Assembly (NCBI RefSeq): GCF_949628265.1
Contig: NC_088788.1
Location: 27,142,335 to 27,206,334, forward strand
DNA: 64,000 bases
Reading direction: 5' to 3'
Source: Cloeon dipterum
Lineage: Eukaryota > Arthropoda > Insecta > Ephemeroptera > Baetidae
The position numbers and the translations under genes were made by a program. The notes under the pieces were generated by a model. That model had not been told where the DNA came from and did no database searches. It saw nothing but the letters and a program-made list of their open reading frames with translations. Below are positions 49,001 to 61,137 of the stretch, in pieces. The number at the start of each line of letters is the position of its first letter. Position 1 is the stretch's first letter.

Positions 49001-52000
49001 CACCACCTGTGGCGCACAACGCCGAACGCCGCCGCCGCACCCGCGCTGATTATGTATTTAACCAGTAATTAAGTGGCTTTATTTTTGTGCTTGATTTCCG
49101 CTAGAATCGCGTGGGGGGAATGATTTCCCTGCCAGCCGTGGATGCCTGATCTGACATGTTTTGCAGGCTGAAATCAATTATCTCCAGATCCAACGCTTTC
49201 AGCCCTCGTGACGGGGGTTGGTGATCGCTCAGACCTCTTGTCATGTTCTCGAAAATCTCAGTTAAAGCGACTGTCCAGACGCGAGATATATTATTAAAAT
49301 TCTTGGATTTGAGAAAGAACTGCGTGTGTCTGAGCTTATTATTTCCTTAAGTGTCTAAGAATTAATTTTCTTAAAAAAAACTGAATGTAACCCCCCAGAT
49401 TAACCAAAACATTATTTCATGCCATTTATTTTGTTAAATGAACTATTTACCTGTGGTTTATTAAATTTCCGTTCCCTATAAGGATGAGTTTCCCCAAAAA
49501 CATTGATGGTAAAAAACTAATTTCTAGTTCTTAATCAATTTGAATGCAATGCTCCTCATTAAATCAGGAAAACAACTGGTTGACATAAATTACGACCAGG
49601 TCAGGGAAATCGATTGCGCTTGATATTCTTAACAAATAAAAAATTACTAAATAAAATTCATTGATTGATTGACTGATAGGACTCGTAGCGAATTAAACAA
49701 GTATGAATTTTATTTGATCAAATAATAAATCAAATCAAATAAAATCCTATCAATCAATGTAACAATGGTCAAGCAATACAAAAAAACAATCATATCAATT
49801 AAAGGTTATATCTTGTCACACTGAGCCACTTGAGTATTTGCCTGTGAGAATTAAAAAAATTAAAATGAAACTGGACCGTCATGCATCTTCACATCAACAA
49901 CGGGTCTCCCTTAAAATCCCAAAATCTAATTATAATATTATTTATCAAAATCTACATTCCAAAGTAAATTAGCTGGAATTAAATTTTGACGAATACATTT
50001 TGCAACAGTTTTTGCAACAATTTTTTTTTAGTTTTGTCTCGTTGGCTGCAAGAAGTTTAAATTAGAAGAACTGTAAAAGTTAATTAGTATAAATAAAAAA
50101 GTCAAAGAGGGCAAGGACGGCTATGATGATTATGATTCCTTTAGTTGAATCAACTGTTTGCAGGCTTTGAGCTTCTTTCACTCTCTCATCCCATTCCCCC
50201 GCGTCTGGAGCGAGCAAACAATTTAGCATGCGAGGAGAACGAGCAGCAAACAAACAAAAGCGCGTCTATCTAATTGCCACTTTAACGGAGCCGACGATGA
50301 TATTCGCTTAATTGAAACAACTTCTCTCGGCTGGTAATTGCGCACCCATGTAGAGTCGGCATTCAAACTCACTCATCTGCGAGTTGGCTAAAAGTTAGTG
50401 TCCGCGACGATGCTTTTTTAAGTCTTCGGCGTCGAGTGGCCCGCTCGCCCACCAGGCCACTTTTTGTGTATGCGTACGCGCGGATCATAATTAGCCGAAC
50501 GAAATAATTAAGAGAGCGAGAGGCAAGTGAGCATAAAGAGGTTGTATTTCCAACGGGCTAATTAGACGTGGCATGCGGGAGGCGAACGCACAGAAAACAG
50601 CCAACACACGCCCGGAGAGGAAGGCAGGTGTAAACAAAGTGTAATTATATATAGCTGCGCTTTGATCATTTTTAAATTACACGCCTCACGCTGTCGTCGG
50701 CGCAGTCCTTTGTCGTCGTGCCGGGCGCAATCAAAATATTGGATTTCCCGCGCCTCTGCAATTAATGGATCGCGTTCTACCGCCCTGTGTCGCGTCAAAC
50801 GAGCAAAAAAGCAACTCGCGAAGCGTGGCTCAAGTTGACTATGCAAAGTCGCAAAATCGGTCCCATCCTTTTGATGTTGGATTTGGAGCATATTTTTCAG
50901 ACTTCAGTGAGAAAGTTTTGAGACGAAAGACAGACTCGTGGCGCTTTTTATATATTTACAAGCGGCAAGACGAATTATGTGCCATTCTCTCTGCAGCCAG
51001 CGGACAATAAAAGCAGAAGCAAAGCCAGCGAATGGAAAATAAAAGCGGTGGCGTAAAGGACTCTAATGGCTCGGCTTTGATTACACTAAACTGGGATTGG
51101 AGGCGGACTATACCTTACATGTGAGACAAACACAGCAAGGGGCACATCCGCGACGCTTTGACGACCTTTGCAATAGTAAAAAGCGGCCCCGGCCCTCCTG
51201 CTCGCATGTGCCGCATTTCAGCAATAATAGCGGCGGTGGCGGTGGCGGCCTGGGCAATAATTCACCGACGTGCAGCAGTCGCTTTGCACTGCCTGAACAA
51301 CGAGTTTAAGAACCACCGCCGAGAACGAATTGGCAGGTACGGACTGAACGAGCCAAGTTTAAAACAAAACTTGACTGCTGATTCTTATTATGCTCTTTTA
51401 TATTCACCTGCTTAAAAAGCAATTATACTGTGAAGACGATAAAATCTTTGTTCCCATTGCATAAGGCCAAAATTAACCTTGGCAGAATTGTTAAATTTCG
51501 ATAAAAATTGTAGCAAAGTTTGCATGCTTTACAAGTGACGATAGGTTTTTCTTAATTTCTTAACAAGGGGTTTGTTACTATTTGGTGCGAAGTTCTCGTT
51601 GATAGGGATTTAAAGCTGAATTTAACAAATGTTCAAGAGTGGTACGTGGCTATAATTTTCCAGAATAATTGCACTGAATTTATTTAAGTTTTTGTAAAAT
51701 CCACCAACTACTGTATAATACTATTGAATTTCAGATTTGCCTGTTGTCATTTAATGAAGAGTCAATTTTTTAATTAGAAAATTGCAACTATGCTATTGTT
51801 TGACTTGGAATTTCCACTGCTACAGTTCCAAATTGAAAATTAAAAATCAAGCAATGATGAAAATGTCTCCCTCCACCCCCGGAGTTAGTCAAAAAGAGCT
51901 TTTCTGTCAGCAGCAGTCCATTCCGTACCTGGTGGGCAAATTTTAGTGGCGTTTGTGTGCGCCACCTGACGAGTCCCCCGTGGGGTGCAGTGGCAGATAT

Positions 52001-55000
52001 CAAGAATTGAAATTGTTGCAGCTTCCGCGAGGAAATTAAATCCGGGCAAACTCAGCGTGTTCATACACACACACAGGCACAGTCGAGTGAGTTTTAATTT
52101 TTGCCCAATTCCCAGAACGCACATGCAGCTGGCTGCTTTGAAGGCGGGTGTGCGCCGATATATAATAAAACGGGCGCAGATGGTGCGGGTTCGAGGTTCG
52201 AGCACACACTCCCAAGCGCGGAATTAAATTTAAACCAAAATTAGAGAAGGAGCGCTGGATGGAAAAGTGAAATTCAATATCGTACTTGCTTCGCGTTCCG
52301 ATGAAATCAATCAAAGTGGAATTAATTGTCGGTTTCAAAGGGAACTCGCAATTTATCTTGCAAAAAATAATTTGAAATATTATACCCGTGTCGTGGATGT
52401 CGAGCTTTCGCACCAAAGGGAATAAAATAGAGTTACAACCGGCCAAACTGCGGCAGCGTAATTGAGCACTGCTGCTGCTCTTTCGATATACACGAATTCC
52501 TTGTCGTGCGTGGAAAAGTACAGCGGGGCTGTAAACACTCGTGATCGTTTTCTTCCAGGGAGAACTGAAATAATTTGCATGTTACGGTGGCGGCACTACA
52601 CCAGCCATATATTTGCCGCGACTTCTCTTTGGTGTTTTATGATCCAACGCCAGCAGCCAAATGCAATGCTACATATCATACCGCACACAACTACCTATTG
52701 ATCGGCAAAAGTTCCCCACTCACAGCAGGTGGCATGTTAACAATTATATTTTTATCGCTCGCGGCCCCTCAAACAACTTTGGAAGGCAGTCGTAAATCCA
52801 AAAACTTTCCAGATCGATGTTTAGCAATAAGCCCAAACATAATAATTTAGCTCAAATTTCTAAACACAAGAACCATGTTTTCGCCACGATTATATTGTCG
52901 GTAAAACAATACTCAGAAAATGTAAAATGCTCGTGTCTCTGCCACAATTTTACAGTTTTTCATTAATTTGGTTTTCTTATCACTCCCAAAATCAGAGTGT
53001 GATTATGAACTGTAACCTGACGTTGATGACTTTTACATGTCATAAAAATATCTGTTAATGTTCAGCCATTGGTAATTTAAAGTAATTTTTAAGAAGATAT
53101 AACGTAATAATAAGCATACCTGAGAAGATTAGCAACGGTGTCTCTCCTGATTGTGCAGCACTGGTAAATCGGCGCGAGGCAGGAGGTCTCGTCGTGGTAG
53201 GGTTTGCCGAATCCACGGCCGTGGTCCAAGTGCAGCGGGAAGGTGGCGTTGCCGAACGGCCTGAAGGTCTCGTAGTGGTGCCGGTCCATGTTGCCGGTGA
53301 GGAAGTCGAACACAGCCATGTCGGCGAGGTCGAGCATTCGTCGACCCGCGTCGTATGGGGGGATGTCACGCACCAACGAGCAGTACTCGTCGTCTGAAAC
53401 AAAATCCTAATCGTTATATTTTGACCTTTATTAATGTCTGAGAGAAATGGCCCTGTTAATAACCTGTTAGATTAGGACTTTTAATAATTTTGGACTTTGT
53501 AATATTGTTCTCTCTCCACTCTAAATGTTTGGACACTAAATATGTATTTTTGTGACAGGTTTAGATTTAATTTTATTAATTGAGCCAGTTATACTACTGA
53601 AAGACAAAGAGTTGTTCAATTTTCAGCAGTTATATTTAATTTAAATAATAAGACACTCGAGATTAGTGTTTGCGAATAATGAAAAGCAAACGAGAATGAA
53701 GTCTAGCTGGTTTTCGATTTCATTTATTGTGTTTGCTTGAATAGCTTCAAAATCCCTTTTCTCCAAAGTCAAGCAAGCAATTTTGTGCAAAATTTATTAT
53801 TTAAAAACACAATACATGTAATTGGAAATATGCATAGCTGTGATAACTAATCTAGAGATCAAATAAAATAAATAATTTGTATTTGAAAAATTAATATTGC
53901 CTTGATATTGGATTTGACTGTAATTTAATGGAGTTAAAATTAATTGCCGCTCAAGTTTCAATCAAATTATTGCTCTTGAAATTGACTAGAGCTAGATAGT
54001 TGTAATTAGTATGGTTGGGAATTGCTAGATGGTCCAAATGTGTTACAGCGAAAGTTTTTCACAGAGCGCCAGAGAGCAAACTTCCGCGACACGAAGCAGA
54101 TTCTCAAGCGAGACGACGCTTTTTGCTGCAACGCACATTCTTGTAGCCAAGAGAGGAAAGTGAAAAACTGCGAGGAAGCAGCAGGCCTCCCCTTAGCGCC
54201 AGTGGCACACACGCAGAAAAAATAATCCTCACAAGCACGCCGCAGCGCTGAGGTTTCCTTTTATGGCCTTCCTTAATTTTTATCTCGGCTCAGTCGTTCA
54301 AGCGTGTGTGTGGCCATAGGGCGATAAATTACTAATCCGCACGTTTGATTCGCGCCACCGTCTTTCGCTCCGTTATCGCGACCGGACGCGTGAAATACTA
54401 CAAAGGCGCTTGAGGGCGGTGAAAAATTGGGTTTTGGGCACTCTTGGCTCCTTCTGTTCTTTTCTAATCGGAGGATCGAGAAGACGAGCTTTGCGACTCA
54501 GTTTTTATACCACGTAATTTCATTGAATTAATAGTTGGAACATGCGTAATATATCAAAAGCTGTCAAGAGGATAAAGGTTGTTACGAAACAGGAAACATC
54601 TGAGGAAAAATTGAAAATAAGAAACTGTGGCAACCTTCTTCTTCTTCTTGAAACGTGTTTTTAATGCAATCTATAGACTATCTTCAATTTACCTCTGTTT
54701 TTGTTTAATTATATTAATCAAGGTTTTTATTGTACTCTGCAAATCAGCTATCAAATCATTGTTCAACCAAAGCACCATTTTATTCAAATCTGCCAGTTTG
54801 GCGGGGATTTATAAGTCAGTGAAATATTAATTTGGTGAGTATTTTCTAAGTTGGGGCATGTGTGAGGTCTTCAGACGTGTGTTCCCGAATCAGTGTCGCG
54901 ATAAATCTAATTTACGCTCAAATTTTAAAAAATTTAGCGAAGTTGTTCAGAATAAGGTTTAATTTTCAGAATTTCCATTTTATGAGCCTCTGAAAGACTC

Positions 55001-58000
55001 CTTTCTGGCCCAGGTAACGGCCCTTTTTGGCTTCACAACCTCCTTCCCCTATCACGATGGCTCATTCCTACCCTGAAAATCCGCTTCTTCATTTATGGAT
55101 TGAACTGGATCTCAAGGAAAAGTTGGTTCAGAAAAATCTTTAAATAAAAAATACCGAAATTGTTGTTTCACAGCCCTTGTGGTCAGTGGCGTGGGTTTTC
55201 TGCGTCAGCACCACTTTCCCGTGAAAACACGGTGCTTGTTGAGCCTGGCGCTCCCTCAACCCAAACCAGTTTCATTTGTCAGGCGGGATTAAAATTCTGG
55301 GCACCGCCAGATAAGGAGGTAGGGAAGAAAACTTTCTTCGCCCAACTATCTCGCGCATGGCAACTTTATATTTCTGCTTCTCTCGCCGGCTCTCCTACAT
55401 ATCGTTAGATACGGAGCAGACCCTCTCAGCTCGCTCTTTACCGCTGGACGGCTCTCTTAAGTCCATTTACATTCATTGTGTGCCGGCCGCAGATAAAATT
55501 TATTTATTGCCGCCAACGCGTTTCTTTTCCGCGCGCGCGCGCCAGACGCAGACAATTCTGCGAAATTTATTTCCGACGAAACCACCCGCCGCACTTTTTG
55601 AGTGCTCTCGGCGTGCCGACAAAAAATGGGCCCGCAAAGAAACACTCTTCCAGCCGCTTTAAACGAGACAAGTCAATTTCCAAGAATCACTTGCAGCTGA
55701 GTAACCAGCATATTTGCTCAGGTCCGAGAGGGTGAAAGCTGCTTTGCACCGGCAAAGAGTGATAACGGAGCTAAGCCGAAAAGTGCGAACACATCATTAG
55801 TCGACATTAGTCGCTAAGCGGGCGATTTCATTAGCTGCAGAGCCACAGAGATTAAGACGGCGACGAGATACGCTCTTGCATAATATGTTTGCACACCAAC
55901 GCCGCCGCGCTGTATGTGTGTGTATGCTTGAATGTTTGTGTGATAATGAGGGTGGCTGGTGGTAGCAGGGTATGCCTTATGTGCGGTTGGCGCCGCGGCG
56001 GAACACACAACGCTCGTCTTTCATTTGTTATTATTACCAGTGGCGGCCCATTATCTTTCTACAGCTCGTCGGCAACCTCGCCGTGTGTTTATTCTCAATT
56101 AGATGAGCTCGGCGCGCAATTAGGTGACATTAATTATGGAGACGAGTCGGTGCTCAACAGACAACGAACCGTCTCTAGCACGATTCTACGATATGACTGC
56201 TCGTAGTGCGCTTTGTATAAAATTGGGGCTTTACAATTCTTCTAGATCAAACATCTTACTGTCGTTAGAACACATTAAAATTAATTGTATATGATGAACT
56301 TTTAATCATTACAATTAGAGAAAATACACGTTTTCCTTATTTGCTCACTCTTTGTTTTTGCTAAATCAGCATGTTTCTCAAACTGGAAACTAAATTCACG
56401 GCACTTGAAAGAGCAGCAAATAGCAGCTCTTAGTAATTTTGGAACTTCCTTCAAGATTTTCATTAAAATATTTTGCAGTTTAATTATATAAAATATAATT
56501 GCTCTCCATTAAGTGGATTTTTTATTAGAAAAATATTAGCATTTTCAATTTAAAATGTTTTGTTATATCGATTATGGGGTTTGGGGGTTTGATGGTAATT
56601 TGGCCACTGAATAGCCCCTAAAAACCTTTCGTAGGATAACATACGCTATTAGAAACACGTGGTTGATCGAGCGTTGCCAGAGAAGGAGGAAGATGGCTCC
56701 CAATCCAAAGGCGGCAGGTGGAATTCGCGTTGTTTGCACCTGGCACCTCAACTCGAGTGAAAATGACACATGGATGCTGAACGTGCCTACAGCTCTAGGA
56801 AATATGCAGAGATGCGGGTGTCAAGAGGAGAACTGTCTTTTCGCAGTCTCTTGTCTCTTATCATAATAGTGTCACACGATCCAGATTTGCATCAAAACGT
56901 GACGTCTATTCGGATCGATCCGGAAAATATTTGAAAGCCTTTTTAAACCTTCTCTTTCACTCAAAATGTTGCAAAATCTCGCCCACTCAATGTTGCACGC
57001 GAGCAACGCCCCGTAGATAAGAGATGGAGCAAAAACACTCTCATCCTCGGTGTACGTTCAAGTAAGTGATTCCGCACTCCGGTCACGTGAGAGTGGACTG
57101 CTCTTTACCGAGCACGGCAGAATTAAGCAACCGGATCTCGGGGGGTGAATTCGCAACAAATCACTCGCGCGCGCGCAATCTTTCCCGACGGCGAGCGTCT
57201 CGTGTCATAATTAGGGCCGTCGGGGAAATAAATAAGTGGGCAGGCCGGTAATTGAAAGGGCGCAAGATTTGTGGCGCTGCGGCCGGCTCCTCTTGCGCTT
57301 CCATTAAGGGGCCCTCGGGAGCCGTAGTTTAACTCTGCGTGATTCAGATAACAACACACACACTCTCTCGCACCCAGCCGCCCCCAATTAATTCATTTCG
57401 CTCGCTTGGCTAAAAGAAGCTGGTGTTTCGCTCTCCTCCAAAGCCGTGGGTAACCGACGCAAGGACTAAAATCGTACTTTACGATTGTCAAATGAACAAT
57501 ATTTCTATAAAAATTGTAAATAAAAAACTAATTGTGGGAAACTGAACACGTTAAAAGAAGGTTTCCACCGTGGACTGACTCATCAACTTGGATTTCTTTT
57601 AAAGATTTTAAATGAATATCAAATAAGGCTGGAATTAAGTGAAAAATGAAGTAAAGAAAATCAGAAACTTTGTCGGTCGTCTTTCAACTTTAGATTTGGT
57701 TCCTGCGCCTATGCTGGATTTTTTAAGGACCTATCCTTTATCCTTTGACGAACTTCTTTTGTGCTTCCCATGCGGTGGTAGTTTTTCCAACTGGACTGAC
57801 TATCAAGACGCCTGGGTTAGAATACGCTAAATATTTGTAATTGACATGTGATACTATGATGTATTATGACTAAATGTGAGAATAAACAAACATATAAATG
57901 GTTTACCTATTGTCCGAAAATTATCGCAGAACGTGGAATGGTTTTTATAAAAAATTTAATCCGGCTCTGACGTGATTTTGTGATTCGAAACGGAAAGCCT

Positions 58001-61000
58001 GAATGTTACAATCACCCCGATGTGCCATCTCGCGACATACCTAGCTTAGTTAGGCTGACTACTTGAGTTTCCAACTTTCTGATCTATCCAAGTGATAAAA
58101 AAGTGATTAGTTTATAGAAACAATTGTTTTTTCCCTTAAACCAACCCATGATTTTTGCGTGAATGGTATAGAAAAATATTAGCTGGTTAAAAAAACATTG
58201 TAGTAGCCTCAGGAAAAAAATATTGACTGCCCAAAATAAAATACGATGCGTCTAAAAAATAAAAAATATTCCGAGTCAGTAAGTCAGTCCATGGTGGACA
58301 CCTTCTTTCGTCCTAAACTCGTAAGGTTGTGTTGTAAAACTGATTAATTCTAGAAATCTTTCGGCCAGTTAAAAAGAAGTTAATTTTAAACTCTTGCAAG
58401 AAAAAATTTTGACTAAAAATTGGCGACCTCTCAGTGCGCTGAAGAAGTGATGGTACGTACACGCGCCAGCTCTCAAAGTTGCTCTCTCACTTGCAAGGAG
58501 AGCATGACCGGAATGGCAAACGCGAACAATTCCAAACGATACACAGAGTACACGGAACAGCGTGTTGTTCGTTTGGGGGATATGCAAATTGGACTCGCGC
58601 GGGTGTTTTGCGCGCGCGGAACGCCGTAAATTATTTGCGAGGGTGGCGCTGCGCGTTTATTTGCTTCACGCCTCCTCCCCGCGTTGCGATTGTTGCCTGA
58701 TTCGGGAAAGTAATTGCTGCGTTAGCCCAGGAATTGTGTTTCGTGGGTGAACTTTACGATGTTCCTCACAATGTTTATTGAATACAAATAGGAAGATCGA
58801 AGGTTTGCAATACACTTTTGATAACTTTGTTATGCCAACCTTCACAGGAGAAAACAACAAATAATAGCCAGGGAGAGGTATTAACCAAACTGTTTTCGTT
58901 AGTTGCTGATCATTCTACCAATTAGGACACATTTAACAGAGAGAAATTAAACGATGGTAAAATAAATTTTTACATTTTTTACCTATGCCGTTTCTTAATT
59001 TGATTAAATTAATTTAAGTAGAAGTAATTTTCGGAAAAAAATATTCCAAATTCATGCATTTCTTAAGAAAGGAATTCTAAGTAACAGAAAATATTATTTG
59101 TTTCTATCAAGCAATGAACAGAATCTAAAACGTCATTTTCAGATCCAGCGAAAATGATCAGGAGAAAATATTATTTATTTTAATTTTTGCCAGCACCTGG
59201 GAAATTTGCAGCCTGTTTTGAGAATGGAACCGACAATAGCTCTCCAGAAATTTAGAGTAATTTAAGATATTTCTCATACTTTCTCAAAACGATTTTTGTT
59301 GATTTGAATTTTTTTAGAACTATTCTCTCCCCTAATATGTATTTGCATCCAATTTATTTTTGTTGGCAGAGAGGAAAGAAACGATCTTACATATTTTCAC
59401 TTTGATAAACCATGTAAAAAAACCTAAAAATATCTCCAAATATGTGATATTGTTCCGGAGAGCAAATTTCCACCCGAGTTTGATTGCATTCTTGAGAGGT
59501 AAATGAATGTCTCGTAAATTTCAGAGTTATTTAATTAAACTCGACCAATTTCGGCGAATCCAGTCCGCGCTATTTCATTATCGTTTGCACCATTTTCATG
59601 GAATAAAAGTTATTAAAATATTTATAATTACCGAGCTCCCATTGTGCCTTTCTCCTCTTGTGGTAGGACCTGCGCCATGGATGCCTCCAGACCTTCCTCG
59701 GACCGAGCTCCTTGTCGGGCAGGAAGGCGGCGAACGAGCCTTCTAGCATGTCTGGGTTGCCGCACACGGCGTGTGCTGTATCACAGTAGTAGCTGCACTT
59801 GCCGTGGAAGCACAGGTTGTCCGACGGCGACACGAAGAACGTTTTCAGCAGCTCGGCGTCACCAATGTTGTAGATCTCGGTGGTCATGTTCAGCACGCGA
59901 CCAACCACTGGCATCGCACGCCGAAAACCGAGAATCCTAAAATGAGAATAAGATAATTTTGTTGAATCGAATATCTATCACTCTTGAAAAAAAAGGAAAT
60001 TAAATCAAATATATGGAGCTAAGAGGAGGGGAAATGAAGAAAACATGAAAAATTTTCAAGCCATTTGAGAGACATTTTGTGCGCAAAGAATTAAAATTAT
60101 TTAAAGTAAGAAAAGACACATATCCTCAATATCTCAAACAAACTTAAACACGAATTGATTTTCTCTTGCTTCGTATTTTGAATTACTTTTGAAATTGAAG
60201 GGAAGCAAGGATGCCAACCATATAATTTCCAAGCTCACGGAATAAGAATTATTGAAGAAGCCCTTCGAGAAATTACCCATTGCATAAACTAAATCCGGAT
60301 ATTTTGTTTCCTTTTTATGTTCTCTTATTTTAACTAATTTGTATTTTTTTACTCGTAAAATAATGCTTCAGTTGCAAAGCATTGTAACACATCGACGCTC
60401 TTACAGCAACAAGGAAATAAAATGTCTGGATTTAATTTCTACAATGGTGTTTAAGTTTTGAAAAGAAATGTTTTTTAATAATTTTCACAGCTGGCCGAGT
60501 GGTTTTAGCGTTGGATCACGCAATTGATAAACTATGCAACCGGCATGACGCGGCCGTTGACCGTGTTGCATAGCTGCCGCGATGCAAGGCGTCGACGGAT
60601 TCCCTCACGCAATCAGGCGTACTTTGTTCGCAGTGACAAATAATCGGATCGATTTTCGACTCTTCGGCTGGCAATAGGCTTTGAATACTACGCGTCATCG
60701 ATTTTTGCTCTCCTCAATGGTGGCATTTTTCAAGCTGTTGTTCGGGGGGCGGGGGAGTATTCAATTAAATTCCCACACAATGGGTGTTTGCTCAAAGTCA
60801 GAGGCGAGAAGGTCCATTAATCTTGTATTTGCCCAGGCAGCTTTGCATAGGCAAGTAGTTTTGCGCGATAAGAGGGCGCGCTGTCAAAGCAGCCGCACAT
60901 AAATAAGCCCTGGCCTGTGTATGCTGTCTGTTGTTTGAGTGTTATTATCGATTATTTATGCACAAAAACTTTCGAATTCGCTGCATTATAGTGCGTGGAG

Positions 61001-61137
61001 GGTGCGGTTGCGGTGTCGGCTGAATAGAAGAAGGGTTGACTCACCTGTCCAGATGAAAGGCGGCGATCTCGGCCGTGTGACGTTCAAAGTCGGTGAAGTA
61101 AAAGTGGTTTGGAAGAGTTTGAGTGTCCCTGGGGAAC
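46011..61137 (-). CDS. FAM20C: FAM20C-type extracellular Ser/Thr kinase (partial, last 4 exons)
   Basis: Golgi/secreted kinase family; FAM20C phosphorylates Ser-x-Glu motifs of secreted proteins. Exons in transcript order: 61045-61137, 59632-59936, 53120-53393, 46011-46245; phases agree and the stop codon is at 46011-46013. The visible 302 residues match the kinase C-lobe of FAM20[48 protein letters not shown] with its conserved cysteines; [24 protein letters not shown]; the catalytic loop [11 protein letters not shown] (Asp); the metal-binding segment [29 protein letters not shown]. The RGFGK and [14 protein letters not shown] segments point to FAM20C rather than the xylosylkinase FAM20B. 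The metal-binding motif reads DHG where human FAM20C has DNG. The signal anchor and N-lobe exons lie right of the window. The introns are 6.9, 6.2, 1.1 and more than 2.8 kb. Confidence 0.9.
46246..53119 (-). other. FAM20C intron (6.9 kb) with GC-rich islands
   Basis: There is no recognisable coding sequence. AT-rich DNA is interrupted by GC-rich blocks near 47240-47690, 48440-49040 and 50420-50620. These carry TAATTA-type homeodomain words at their edges (for example near 48771) and CT/GAGA-like runs (near 47250). A nested hairpin lies at 49659-49759. The GC-rich blocks are possible enhancers, by inference only. Confidence 0.5.
49659..49759. repeat. Small nested inverted repeat
   Basis: CATTGATTGA...GATAGGA at the left pairs with TCCTATCAATCAATG at 49745-49759. 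Inside it ATTTTATTTGA (49707-49717) pairs perfectly with TCAAATAAAAT (49735-49745). AT-rich hairpin; it may be a degraded foldback element or simply composition. Confidence 0.5.
53394..59631 (-). other. FAM20C intron (6.2 kb)
   Basis: No coding sequence recognised. GC-rich blocks occur near 55180-56200, 57000-57440 and 58420-58720, some with CGCGCGCG runs. A pair of 27 bp inverted repeats bounds 57554-58308. The remaining DNA is AT-rich. Confidence 0.5.
57554..58308. repeat. 755 bp segment bounded by 27 bp terminal inverted repeats (MITE-like)
   Basis: 57554-57580 (AAAGAAGGT..TCCACC..TGGACTGACT) and 58282-58308 are inverted copies with only two mismatches. The interior has a 63-codon ORF (57639-57830) without recognised homology and is otherwise AT-rich, so it would be a non-autonomous DNA-transposon derivative. 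No clear target-site duplication was seen. Confidence 0.55.
59937..61044 (-). other. FAM20C intron (1.1 kb)
   Basis: AT-rich on the left, with a GC-rich block at about 60500-60920 that begins with a tRNA-like fragment (60492-60515). No coding exon recognised. Confidence 0.5.
60492..60515 (+). pseudogene. tRNA-Ser/Leu-like 5' fragment (A-box) without the rest of the tRNA
   Basis: TGGCCGAGTGGTTTTAGCGTTGGA is nearly identical to the D-arm/A-box region of eukaryotic tRNA-Ser and tRNA-Leu genes. The expected anticodon stem, variable arm and GGTTCGAAT B-box do not follow within 100 bp, so this is a fragment, possibly from a tRNA-derived SINE or a broken tRNA copy, not a working tRNA gene. Confidence 0.4.

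Noticed and set aside
47411..49040. Many 60-110 codon ORFs in both strands of the FAM20C intron
   Set aside because: They cluster in GC-rich islands on several frames at once, as expected from composition, and none shows a known motif.
52181..52210. B-box-like GGTTCGAGGTTCGAG suggesting a tRNA
   Set aside because: There is no matching A-box, acceptor stem or cloverleaf around it.
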